This document shows, in pieces, positions 8,781-16,194 of a stretch of 40,847 nucleotides of DNA (position 1 is the stretch's first letter; every line of letters begins with the position of its first letter). Location: the NCBI GenBank assembly GCA_937892955.1, contig CALBKH010000027.1, positions 1 through 40,847 of the forward strand. Reading direction: 5' to 3'. The stretch is from an uncultured Alphaproteobacteria bacterium (GTDB taxonomy: Bacteria; Pseudomonadota; Alphaproteobacteria; Rhizobiales; Ancalomicrobiaceae). The notes under the pieces were generated by a model that was not told the DNA's origin, ran no database searches, and saw nothing but the letters and a program-made list of their open reading frames with translations. Both the position numbers and the translations under genes were made by a program.

Positions 8781-10166
8781 TCACACCCCCGCGACGACGG
8801 TCGCTCCTTCGGCGAGCTTGCGATCCCGGCGAGCGACGACACGTCCGAGGATGAAGACCGCGATCGCGGCGATCAGGGCCGGCCATGCCGAAACCTGGAG
8901 GATGGCGTTCGGCGCCCAGCCTCCGGCCAACAGGATGCCGCCGACGGTCGGGCCGAGGATCGATCCGAGACGACCGATCCCGAGCGCCCAGCCGATGCCG
9001 GTGGCGCGCAATCCCGTGGGATAGAGGCTCGAGGCGACGGCATTCATGCCGATCTGTGCCCCGACGACCCCGATACCGACGATGAAGAGCGAGCCGTAGA
9101 GGATCGCCGAACTGCCGGCCGCATGAGCCGTGACGACGATGAAGCCGGCAGCCGCGGCGTAGCAGGCACCCAAGATGGCGAAGGGCCCCATGCGATCGAT
9201 CAGCCGTCCCAACACCACACCACCGACGACTCCACCGAAGTTGAGGGTCGAGGTCGCATAGATCGCCGCATCGAGCGGATAGCCGGTCTGCTTGAGCAAC
9301 GCCGGCAGCCAGTTCACCAGGAAGTACATCACCAGGAGATTGCAGAAGAACGCCACCCACAGCAGGAGCGTCAGGCCGGCGCGGTGCTCGGTGAAGAGTT
9401 GGCGGCCGGTGAAGCCGGTGATCTTCTGCTCGGGCACGAAATAGGGTGTGTCGGCGCGATGGGTGGCCGCGTCGCCGGTGAGATGCGCCATGATCGCCGC
9501 GACCCGTTCCGGATGGCGGTGATGGGAGACGAGGAAGCGGACCGACTCGGGCAGGAGCGCAAAGAGGAAGGGAACCGTCACCAGCGGCAGGATGCCGCCG
9601 AGGATGAACACGGACTCCCACCCCCAGGCCGGAATCATCTTGGCGGCGAGGAAGCCACCCAGAACCGAGCCGAGAGGAAAACCGCAGAACATCACCGTCA
9701 CGGCGGTGGCGCGAAGGCGCTGCGGGGCATATTCCGCCGTCATCGCGATGATGTTCGGCATGGCGCCGCCGAGTCCGACGCCGGTCAGGAAGCGCAGCCA
9801 GAGCAGGCTCTGAAAATCCTGAGCCCAGGCCGTGGCGAGGGCGAAGAGACCGAAGGCGGCGGTACAGGCGATCAGCACCAGCTTGCGCCCGACCCGATCG
9901 GCGACGGGGCCGAGCACCAGCGCACCGACGGTCAGGCCGAGGAGACCCACCCCGAAGGCCGCGCTGAACTGCGACATCGGAACCTTCCAGGCGGCCGAGA
10001 CGACCGGGGCGATGAAGGCGATGGCCTGAGTGTCGAAGCCGTCGAGCATGGCGATGACGACACAGATCGCCAGAACTCGTAAGTGGAACGCCCCCACGGA
10101 CATGCTGTCCATGAGCGCGACGACGTCCACCCCGCCGCGCGGCGGAGACGATTGATCGGATTGCAT
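8781..10166 (-). CDS. MFS aromatic acid:H+ symporter (AAHS family)
   Basis: A 461-residue inner-membrane permease with about 12 membrane helices. The AAHS signature is present in the first helix (VVIAMLDGFDTQAIAFIAPVV, with the essential Asp), and the loop 2-3 motif reads GPVADRVGRKLVLI. PcaK, BenK and GenK belong to this family and import 4-hydroxybenzoate, benzoate and gentisate. Position inside the salicylate/gentisate operon points to salicylate or gentisate as substrate; that is inference. The start has a strong ribosome site (GGGAGGA). It follows the ferredoxin gene by 130 bp, a gap that holds a hairpin just after the ferredoxin stop. Confidence 0.87.
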   Translation of the reverse strand: MQSDQSSPPRGGVDVVALMDSMSVGAFHLRVLAICVVIAMLDGFDTQAIAFIAPVVSAAWKVPMSQFSAAFGVGLLGLTVGALVLGPVADRVGRKLVLIACTAAFGLFALATAWAQDFQSLLWLRFLTGVGLGGAMPNIIAMTAEYAPQRLRATAVTVMFCGFPLGSVLGGFLAAKMIPAWGWESVFILGGILPLVTVPFLFALLPESVRFLVSHHRHPERVAAIMAHLTGDAATHRADTPYFVPEQKITGFTGRQLFTEHRAGLTLLLWVAFFCNLLVMYFLVNWLPALLKQTGYPLDAAIYATSTLNFGGVVGGVVLGRLIDRMGPFAILGACYAAAAGFIVVTAHAAGSSAILYGSLFIVGIGVVGAQIGMNAVASSLYPTGLRATGIGWALGIGRLGSILGPTVGGILLAGGWAPNAILQVSAWPALIAAIAVFILGRVVARRDRKLAEGATVVAGV

Positions 10167-10265
10167 GATGTCCTCCCTCGGATGCGGCGGCTCGGAGACG
10201 GTTCTCCCGTTCGCGCTCCCCGTCCGAAGCGCGTCCCGCCTGTTTTCCGTTGATTTCGAATGGAT

Positions 10266-10292
10266 GGAGAGGGGCGGTCACCGCCCCCCTCC
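10266..10292 (-). other. Intercistronic stem-loop after the ferredoxin gene
   Basis: An imperfect stem, 7 bp plus 4 bp around one mismatch, with arms 10266-10277 and 10281-10292. It begins about 5 bases after the nagAb stop on the transcribed strand. It has the same GGGGCGG core as the hairpin after the symporter gene. No U-tract follows. Confidence 0.45.
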
Positions 10293-10296
10293 GTCG

Positions 10297-10614
10297 TCAA
10301 TCGGCCAGAACCATCACGCGGCCGGCGTCGAGGCGGACCGCGAAGGTCCTGATGTCCTCGGTCAGCGGCTCGTTGAGGGCCTTGCCGGTCCGGATGTCGA
10401 ACCGACCCTGATGGAGCGGGCACTCGATCTCGTGGCCTTCGAGGAAGCCGTCGCACATATGGGCGGCACCGTGCGTGCACAGACCCGCCGTCGCGAAGAC
10501 CTCGCCGTCCACCTTGTAGAGAGCGATACCCTGGCCGTTCAGCGACACGCCGATCGTGTCGCCCTCGGGCACGGCGTCCACCGACGCCACGTCGACCCAA
10601 TTTTCCGAACTCAT
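10297..10614 (-). CDS. nagAb: Rieske [2Fe-2S] ferredoxin of salicylate 5-hydroxylase
   Basis: A 105-residue small soluble electron carrier that passes electrons from the reductase (NagAa) to the oxygenase (NagGH). The Rieske ligands are C46 and H48 (GLCTHGAAHM) and C65 and H68 (ECPLHQGRFD), in the standard CxH...CxxH arrangement. Length is normal for NagAb/NahAb ferredoxins. It lies 13 bases after nagH. In naphthalene degraders with the nag system the same ferredoxin serves both naphthalene dioxygenase and salicylate 5-hydroxylase; here only the latter is encoded in the window. Confidence 0.92.
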   Translation of the reverse strand: MSSENWVDVASVDAVPEGDTIGVSLNGQGIALYKVDGEVFATAGLCTHGAAHMCDGFLEGHEIECPLHQGRFDIRTGKALNEPLTEDIRTFAVRLDAGRVMVLAD

Positions 10615-10627
10615 GCCGGCGCGTGCC

Positions 10628-11113
10628 TCAGATGGGATAGATCAGCGAGTTGGGGATCATCTCGGTGTCGTAGACACAGAGCCGTGACTTGAACTTCAAG
10701 CCTTCGCCGGTGCGCACGATCACGTCGCGGTAGTAGCCGGCGTTGAAGACCTCGGTCACGCCGTCGCGCTTGGTGCGCACGACGAGATAGTTGGCCTCCG
10801 CCTCGAAGATCTCCCGACGCCCTTCGAGCCGCACCGACAGCACGCGCGGCGTCCCGACGATGTGTCGCTGGTAGTAGGGGTCGTGGTACATCGTCTCCTT
10901 CACGCCGTAGACCCGATCACGGATCATCGCCTTGCTCTCCAGCGCGAGCAGGCAGAGCGGCAAGCCTCGGTCGTGGTTCTCACGCGGCTGAAGACGATAG
11001 GTCCCGTCGTCCAGGAAGAATTCGGGCCAGTTTTCCCAATCCGCCGAGTCCACGGTGGCCGCGTAGGAGGCGTAGAGATCGAGCAGGTCGTGGTAGGAAC
11101 CGAAATCCATCAT
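10628..11113 (-). CDS. nagH: Salicylate 5-hydroxylase small subunit
   Basis: A 161-residue beta subunit of a ring-hydroxylating oxygenase, with the NTF2-like/SnoaL fold (YHDLLDLYASYAATVDSADWENWPEFFLDDGTYRL near the start). It is structural and supports the catalytic large subunit. Two ATG codons lie side by side (11113 and 11110) behind GGGAG, and either could start translation. It begins one base after the nagG stop, so the two subunits are coupled. The salicylate assignment rests on the nagAa-nagG-nagH-nagAb order and the gentisate genes downstream; anthranilate-type oxygenases are the closest alternative. Confidence 0.88.
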   Translation of the reverse strand: MMDFGSYHDLLDLYASYAATVDSADWENWPEFFLDDGTYRLQPRENHDRGLPLCLLALESKAMIRDRVYGVKETMYHDPYYQRHIVGTPRVLSVRLEGRREIFEAEANYLVVRTKRDGVTEVFNAGYYRDVIVRTGEGLKFKSRLCVYDTEMIPNSLIYPI

Positions 11114-11114
11114 C

Positions 11115-12377
11115 TCACTCTCCCATCACCCGGCGCCAATAGGCGTACATGCCGCGGATCAGCGTCTCGGTGACCATGTGCGGCGAGTCCTCGGTATCGC
11201 GACCGCCCATCTCGACCAGCGTCTTCTGAGACGGATTCTGCTCGAAGCCCTCCTGTGACCACTCGATCACTTCACCGTCGTCGGCCGAGACGAAGCCGGC
11301 CGGGCCGAACAGATTGGCCTGGATCAGGCGACGCTGATGCATCTCCGGCGTGTCGTCGGCGAAGCCGAAATGGGTCCAGACGAAGTCGAAACTGCCGTGT
11401 CCGTTGGGCTGGATGTGGCGGGTCGAGACCGAGTTGACCTGCTGCTGGATGATCACGCTCGGGAAGATCGTGGTCATCACGGCGGTCGGCTTGCCCCACC
11501 AGTCCTCGTGGACGATGTCGAGGAGACGCTTGTCGTTGACCGTCATGGTCTCCTTGAAGCTGTCGAGGCCGGTGACGACCTCCTCGACCTTGCCGCCCTG
11601 GCCGCGTGTCGAGATCATCGCCGCATGGCGCTTGTGGGCATCCATCTTCAGTTCGGACTGATTGTCGGCGCGCCACAGACCGAAGGTCGAGAACCAGGTG
11701 TGCAGGAGCCCCGGGTGGTAGGGATCCTTGATGTTCTCCTGCATCAGCTTCCAGTTGCCCGGAATGCGCTGGCGGCGATAGCCGAGCAGCACGAGCTTGC
11801 GGCCGTCGAAGACGCGATCGAAATAGGAGAGGATCGTCGGGCCGAGAAACTCTTCGAAGGGCTCGACGTCGTGATCGAAGGAGGCGAAGACGACGCCGTT
11901 GCGCCGCGCCACCTTCAACTTGGTCAGCCCGTGATCGGCGGGGTTGAAGTCGGCCGGCATGCCGCCGTTGACCTTACCCTCGCGCTTGACGCCGCGACGG
12001 AAGGGAACGCCCTGGAGATCGCCGTTCAGGGCGTAGCTCCACTGATGATAGGGGCAGAGCAACTCCTTGGCCTTGCCGTGCTTTTCACGGCAGAAGCGCA
12101 TACCGCGATGCTTGCAGACATTCTCCACCACGTGGATCTCGCCATCGGTCGAGCGGGTCATGATGACCGAGCGCTCGCCCACCACCGTGCGCTTGAAGTC
12201 GCCCGGTTCTGGAACTTCCACCTCGAGACCGACGTAGCACCAGTGCCCCTTGTAGAAGAGCCGTTCGAGTTCCCGCTTGTAGAGATCTTCGCGCGTATAG
12301 GCCCAGAACGGAACGCGACTGGATCCCTCTTCGGACCACGTCGGATCCGAGGGAAACACTTCACTCGTGTTTTCCAT
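11115..12377 (-). CDS. nagG: Salicylate 5-hydroxylase large (catalytic) subunit
   Basis: A 420-residue Rieske non-heme iron oxygenase alpha subunit, which would hydroxylate salicylate to gentisate. The N-terminal Rieske domain has C88/H90 (NVCKHRGMRFC) and C108/H111 (LLCPYHQWSY). The catalytic domain has the DxxHxxxxH iron motif in ENIKDPYHPGLLHTWF, with bridging D218 and ligands H221 and H226. A conserved acidic segment near residue 375 (SADDGEVIEW) probably supplies the third ligand. The KDPYHPGLLH form is typical of the salicylate/anthranilate group rather than naphthalene dioxygenase. It follows nagAa by 70 bp, a gap containing a hairpin. Confidence 0.9.
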   Translation of the reverse strand: MENTSEVFPSDPTWSEEGSSRVPFWAYTREDLYKRELERLFYKGHWCYVGLEVEVPEPGDFKRTVVGERSVIMTRSTDGEIHVVENVCKHRGMRFCREKHGKAKELLCPYHQWSYALNGDLQGVPFRRGVKREGKVNGGMPADFNPADHGLTKLKVARRNGVVFASFDHDVEPFEEFLGPTILSYFDRVFDGRKLVLLGYRRQRIPGNWKLMQENIKDPYHPGLLHTWFSTFGLWRADNQSELKMDAHKRHAAMISTRGQGGKVEEVVTGLDSFKETMTVNDKRLLDIVHEDWWGKPTAVMTTIFPSVIIQQQVNSVSTRHIQPNGHGSFDFVWTHFGFADDTPEMHQRRLIQANLFGPAGFVSADDGEVIEWSQEGFEQNPSQKTLVEMGGRDTEDSPHMVTETLIRGMYAYWRRVMGE

Positions 12378-12405
12378 GTCTTCCTCCCTGTAGTTTCGGA
12401 TCTTG

Positions 12406-12430
12406 CCGACCGGATCGCGAGATCGGTCGG
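12406..12430 (-). other. Intercistronic stem-loop between nagAa and nagG
   Basis: CCGACCGGATC (12406-12416) pairs with GATCGGTCGG (12421-12430) with one bulged G, around a GCGA tetraloop. GCGA is a GNRA-type loop, which stabilises RNA hairpins. It lies about 18 bases downstream of the nagAa stop. There is no U-tract. Confidence 0.45.
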
Positions 12431-12447
12431 TCAGGTTCGTACCGGGC

Positions 12448-13434
12448 TCAGTAGCCCGTCGAATAGAAGGCGTCGGCGTAGACGTGTTCGAGCGGAATGC
12501 CGAGCCGCTTCACCGAGATCGTGGCGGCCTCCACCATCGCCGGAGCTCCGCAGAGCCACGTGCGGAAGCCTTCGAGGCTCGACCAGTCCTCGGCGATCGC
12601 ATCGGTCACGAGCCCCCCGCGCAGGCCCGGGGGAACGGGACCGTGCGAGACGACGAGATGGACGGAAATCCAAGGATGTGCCTCGGCGATAGCCCGCAGC
12701 CGCTCGACGCTGTAGAGATCGCGCTCGGTACGCACGCCGAAATAGAGATGGACCGGGTTCGTCATCCCCTCGGCGAGGGCACCGCGAAGGATCGACAGAA
12801 CCGGTGCCAGCCCGGTTCCGCCCGCCACCAGGAGGATCGGCCCGCTGTGTTTCCGCCGGAGATAGGACGCGCCGAGCGGACCGGAGACCTTCACGGTGTC
12901 TCCGACCTTCAACGTGTCGAAGACGTAGGGGCTGACACGGCCACCGGGGACGAGGCGGACATGGAACTCGAGGAATTCGTCACCCGGCAGGCCGGCCATC
13001 GAATAGGGGCGCACGAGGTCCGGGCCGAACTGCAACGTCGCATATTGACCGGGCGAGAAGTCGAGCGGTTTGGCGCACTTCAGGAGCACGCGGCGGATGT
13101 CGTGGGTCTCGTCGGTGATCGCCGCGACGGTCGCCTTCAGGGTCTTGGCGGGATGGACGACGATTTCGTCGGGTTCCGGAATCTCGATGGAGACCGGCCC
13201 GGTGAGCGTGCTCTGGCAGGCCAGCACCTGTTCCCCCTCGCCGATCAAGGGTTGGCGCAACTCGCCATTGCCGGCCAGGACATGCCCCTGGACCACCTTG
13301 CATCGGCAGACACCGCAGCGGCCGGCCATGCAGCTGTAGGAAATCGGAATGTCCGCGCCCCGGAGCGCTTCGAGCAGATTGGCTCCCGGCTCGACCGAGA
13401 GCGTGCGACCGAGCGGCCGGACGTTCAGTTCCAA
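12448..13434 (-). CDS. nagAa: Ferredoxin reductase of salicylate 5-hydroxylase
   Basis: An NADH-dependent flavoprotein that feeds electrons to the Rieske ferredoxin. Order of domains: plant-type [2Fe-2S] with C35, C40, C43 and C73 (SYSCMAGRCGVCRC...LACQS), FAD domain (LVRPYSMAGLPG), NAD domain (LLVAGGTGLAPVLSIL) and the C-terminal CGAPAMVEA. I place the start at a TTG at 13434: it has AAGGGA 6 bases upstream, gives 328 residues, and yields MELNVRP, which resembles the start of known NagAa/NahAa proteins. An in-frame ATG at 13488 would add 18 residues but has no ribosome site and lies in the promoter. It is the first gene of the operon, divergent from the NahR-like regulator. Confidence 0.87.
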   Translation of the reverse strand: MELNVRPLGRTLSVEPGANLLEALRGADIPISYSCMAGRCGVCRCKVVQGHVLAGNGELRQPLIGEGEQVLACQSTLTGPVSIEIPEPDEIVVHPAKTLKATVAAITDETHDIRRVLLKCAKPLDFSPGQYATLQFGPDLVRPYSMAGLPGDEFLEFHVRLVPGGRVSPYVFDTLKVGDTVKVSGPLGASYLRRKHSGPILLVAGGTGLAPVLSILRGALAEGMTNPVHLYFGVRTERDLYSVERLRAIAEAHPWISVHLVVSHGPVPPGLRGGLVTDAIAEDWSSLEGFRTWLCGAPAMVEAATISVKRLGIPLEHVYADAFYSTGY

Positions 13435-13495
13435 GGCGTTTCCCTTCGAGCCGTATCGGCTTTCTCGAACGGACGATCGCATCGCCATGAAGCTT

Positions 13496-13524
13496 TTGGT
13501 AGTTTATGTTTGGAAGGATATAAA
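13496..13524 (+). promoter_or_regulatory. Predicted promoter of the NahR-like regulator gene
   Basis: TTGGTA (13496-13501), a 17-bp spacer and TATAAA (13519-13524), about 25 bases before the regulator ATG. It overlaps the opposing operon promoter, and the NahR-type site begins at its -10. Bound regulator would therefore hinder its own transcription, the usual LysR autoregulation. Confidence 0.5.
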
Positions 13525-13531
13525 TCACCAA
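13503..13531 (-). promoter_or_regulatory. Predicted promoter of the salicylate operon
   Basis: On the minus strand, TTGGTG (13526-13531) and CATAAA (13503-13508) are separated by 17 bp. The -35 hexamer is a weak match and overlaps the NahR-type site, as expected for a promoter that needs a LysR activator. The start site would be about 60 bases before the nagAa TTG. Confidence 0.45.
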
Positions 13532-13538
13532 TGTGAAT
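13524..13538. promoter_or_regulatory. NahR-type binding site
   Basis: Read on the minus strand the site is ATTCACATTGGTGAT. It contains TTCA-N6-TGAT, the sequence known for NahR recognition sites, a TCAC/GTGA dyad, and the general LysR T-N11-A pattern. It lies between the divergent nagAa operon and nagR-like gene and overlaps both predicted promoters. I found no second copy upstream of the nahF, nahE or gentisate dioxygenase genes. Confidence 0.65.
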
Positions 13539-13549
13539 GATGGTGACCG

Positions 13550-14485
13550 ATGGATCTGCGGGACATCGACCTCAATCTGCTCCTCGTCTTCAACGAACTC
13601 CTCAAGAGCGGCCGCGTACACGTCGTCGCCGATCGGCTCGCCCTGACGCAACCGGCCGTCAGCAACGCCCTCGCTCGTCTGCGCCGAACTCTGGGAGACG
13701 ACCTCTTCGTGCGCACGGCCACCGGGATGCGGCCGACCCCGTTCGCCGAAGCTCTGGCCGAACCCGTCGCCTATGCGCTCGGGGCCATCCACGGCGCCCT
13801 CAATCAGTCCGCCGTCTTCGATCCGGCCAAGAGCCGCCAGACCTTCACCATCGCCATGACGGACATCGGCGAAATCCATTTCCTACCCGAACTGGTGGAA
13901 CGTCTGGCGATCGCCGCTCCCGGCGTATCGATCGGAACCGTACGAAATCAGTCGATCGACCTCGCGAGAGAAATGGAGGCCGGCAACGTCCATCTCGCGA
14001 TCGGCCTGTTGCCTCATCTCCAGGCCGGATTCTTCCAGCGCCGCCTGCTCATGCAGCGTTACGTCTGCCTCTACCGAAAGGGGCACGCCTTCGACGGCCG
14101 AGAGATCACTCCGGCCGATTTCGGCGCGGCGGACCACATCGGCATCGTCGCCGCCGGAACCGGCCACGGCATCGTCGATGAAATGTTCGATCGCCTCGGT
14201 GTGATGCGCAAGATTCGCCTGCGCGTCCCACATTTCGTTTCGGTCGGGCACATCCTGTGCAGCACGGACCTGATCGCCACGGTACCCGAGGTTCTCGCCC
14301 GACGAATTTCCGAACCGTTCGATCTGGCCTTCCAGGTCCACCCCGTGGCGTTGCCCGAGATTTCCATCGGTCTCTACTGGCATTCGAAGTTTCATCGCGA
14401 CGCCGGCAATCAATGGTTGCGTGACATGATCTGCCGTGTCGTGCCGACCCGGCTCTCCGATGTCGCCGATCCGCTGGCACAATGA
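13550..14485 (+). CDS. nagR: LysR-family regulator, NahR/NagR type
   Basis: A 311-residue LysR regulator closely resembling NahR/NagR along its length. It opens MDLRDIDLNLLLVFNELL, has the helix-turn-helix LTQPAVSNALARLRRTLGDDLFVRT, and carries segments typical of NahR such as FTIAMTDIGEIHFLPEL, LLPHLQAGFFQRRLL and IVAAGTGHGIVDE. NahR and NagR activate naphthalene and salicylate genes in response to salicylate, the likely inducer here. It is divergent from the salicylate 5-hydroxylase operon, with a TTCA-N6-TGAT site just upstream. The ribosome site before its ATG is weak (GGTG). Regulation of the neighbouring operon is well supported by site and position; control of the nahF-nahE-nahD genes is less certain. 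Confidence 0.9.
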   Translation: MDLRDIDLNLLLVFNELLKSGRVHVVADRLALTQPAVSNALARLRRTLGDDLFVRTATGMRPTPFAEALAEPVAYALGAIHGALNQSAVFDPAKSRQTFTIAMTDIGEIHFLPELVERLAIAAPGVSIGTVRNQSIDLAREMEAGNVHLAIGLLPHLQAGFFQRRLLMQRYVCLYRKGHAFDGREITPADFGAADHIGIVAAGTGHGIVDEMFDRLGVMRKIRLRVPHFVSVGHILCSTDLIATVPEVLARRISEPFDLAFQVHPVALPEISIGLYWHSKFHRDAGNQWLRDMICRVVPTRLSDVADPLAQ

Positions 14486-14561
14486 CCGCGGGTCCCTCGT
14501 CGACACGGTCCGAATGCACGGTCGTGCCCCGACTTCGTCGCGGCTGACATCGGCCGTATCG

Positions 14562-14578
14562 ATGCCTGAGATCTGCAT
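14562..14578. promoter_or_regulatory. Weak dyad upstream of the nahF-like gene
   Basis: ATGC-N9-GCAT in the 170-bp gap between the regulator gene and the aldehyde dehydrogenase gene. It could be a regulator site for the nahF-permease-nahE-nahD unit, perhaps for the second LysR protein. No good -35/-10 pair was found, and a dyad this short can arise by chance. Confidence 0.2.
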
Positions 14579-14656
14579 TCTCGATTCATTCGCCCTCCGC
14601 TTTTCCTGCTAAAGCCTCCCGAAACAACAGACGATGTGAAAAGGGAGGACTCATCG

Positions 14657-16108
14657 ATGGATGTTGGTCTGTTCATCGACAATACTTCACGTGACGCGAG
14701 CAACGGTGAAGTCTTCGAGCGGCGCAACCCGGTGGACGGCAGTCTCGTCACTCGTGCCGCCGCCGCCACCGCCGCCGATGCGGTCGCCGCCGCCGATGCC
14801 GCCGCACGGGCGTTCGTGAGTTGGTCGACGACCGGCCCGACCGAACGGCGACGGATTCTCCTCGCCGCCGCCGACCGGCTCGAAGCCAAGACTTCGGAAT
14901 TCATCGAGGTCATGGCGCGTGAGATCGGCGCACAGGAGCTCTGGTCGGGTTTCAACGTCATGCTCGCGGCCAATCTCTTCCGTGAAGCCGCGGGTCTGGC
15001 GACCCAGATCCAGGGCGAAACCATCCCCACCGACAAGCCGGGAACGCTGTCGATGACGGTGCGCCAGCCGGTCGGTGTGATCCTCTCGATCGTGCCCTGG
15101 AACGGTCCGGTGGTTCTGGCCGCGCGCGCCATCGCCTATCCGCTGGTCTGCGGCAACACCGTCGTGTTCCGCGCCTCCGAGACCAGCCCGAAGACCCACA
15201 TGCTGGTCGCCGAGGCCCTGCGCGAGGCGGGTCTGCCGGCGGGCGTGCTCAACATGGTCACCAATGCGCCCGCCGATGCCGAAGCGGTCGTCGATGCGTT
15301 GATCGACCACCCGGCGGTGCGGCGCATCAACTTCACCGGATCGACCCGGGTCGGCCGGATCATCGCGGAGAAGGCGGCCCGGCGTTTGAAGCGCTGCCTT
15401 CTCGAACTCGGCGGCAAGTCGCCACTGGTGGTTCTCGACGACGCCGATCTCGACGGAGCGGTTCGCGCCGCCGCCTTCGGTGCCTTCCTCTATCAGGGGC
15501 AGATCTGCATGACGACCGGCCGCATCGTCGTCGACGACAAGGTCGGCGACGAGTTCGTCGCCCGGCTCTCTCGTTTCGCCACCGAACTCCCCTGCGGCGA
15601 CCCGGCGCGCGGGGCGCCGTGCTTCATCGGCCCCATGGTGTCGCGGGAGTCCGGATCGCGCATCAACGCCCTGATCGACGATGCCCTGGCGAAGGGCGCC
15701 GTCGTCGCGACCGGCGGCAAAGCGGACGGTGCGATGATGACGCCGACGATCGTCGATCGGGTCACGCCGGCGATGCGCATCTACGACGAGGAGACCTTCG
15801 GTCCCTGCACCACCGTGGTCCGCGCCGCCGACACCGAGGACGCGATCCGCATCGCCAACGACACCGCCTACGGCTTGTCGGCCGGGGTCTTCGGTCGAGA
15901 TGTGACCCGAGCCCTCGATGTGGCGCTGAAGATCTCGACGGGCAGTTGCCACGTCAACGGGTCGACGGTGCAGAACGAAGCGCAGGCGCCCTACGGCGGC
16001 ACCAAGGACAGCGGTTACGGTCGCTTCGACGGCCGCGCCGTGATCGACGAATTCACCGAGTTGAAGTGGATCACGATCGAGCCCGCGGGCCAGCCCTATC
16101 CGCTGTGA
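14657..16108 (+). CDS. nahF: Salicylaldehyde dehydrogenase (NahF-like aldehyde dehydrogenase)
   Basis: A 483-residue NAD(P)-dependent aldehyde dehydrogenase, the same length as NahF. General base E250 lies in LLELGGKSP and catalytic C284 in YQGQICMTTGRI, matching the numbering of NahF. Other class marks are PWNGPVVL near residue 147, NFTGSTRVG near 225 and EETFGPCTTV. It would oxidise salicylaldehyde to salicylate, the substrate of the divergent salicylate 5-hydroxylase operon. A GGGAGG ribosome site precedes the ATG. The close relative 2-carboxybenzaldehyde dehydrogenase (PhdK), which makes phthalate, cannot be excluded; that matters because phthalate genes lie in the same window. Vanillin dehydrogenase is a more distant alternative. 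Confidence 0.82.
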   Translation: MDVGLFIDNTSRDASNGEVFERRNPVDGSLVTRAAAATAADAVAAADAAARAFVSWSTTGPTERRRILLAAADRLEAKTSEFIEVMAREIGAQELWSGFNVMLAANLFREAAGLATQIQGETIPTDKPGTLSMTVRQPVGVILSIVPWNGPVVLAARAIAYPLVCGNTVVFRASETSPKTHMLVAEALREAGLPAGVLNMVTNAPADAEAVVDALIDHPAVRRINFTGSTRVGRIIAEKAARRLKRCLLELGGKSPLVVLDDADLDGAVRAAAFGAFLYQGQICMTTGRIVVDDKVGDEFVARLSRFATELPCGDPARGAPCFIGPMVSRESGSRINALIDDALAKGAVVATGGKADGAMMTPTIVDRVTPAMRIYDEETFGPCTTVVRAADTEDAIRIANDTAYGLSAGVFGRDVTRALDVALKISTGSCHVNGSTVQNEAQAPYGGTKDSGYGRFDGRAVIDEFTELKWITIEPAGQPYPL

Positions 16109-16194
16109 CGCCTCCGCGCCGGCCGCGGCCTAGAGACCGCGGACGACGGATGGGCATTCGCGCCCGACACCTTCACAACTCCGAGGAAATCCCC

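Noticed and set aside
11337..12692. A 451-codon plus-strand open frame over nagG
   Set aside because: It is antisense to the Rieske oxygenase subunit with intact cluster and iron motifs; the plus-strand product has no motif and no ribosome site.
14486..14656. A second NahR site upstream of the nahF-like gene
   Set aside because: I searched by eye for TTCA-N6-TGAT on both strands and found none; only a weak ATGC-N9-GCAT dyad is present.
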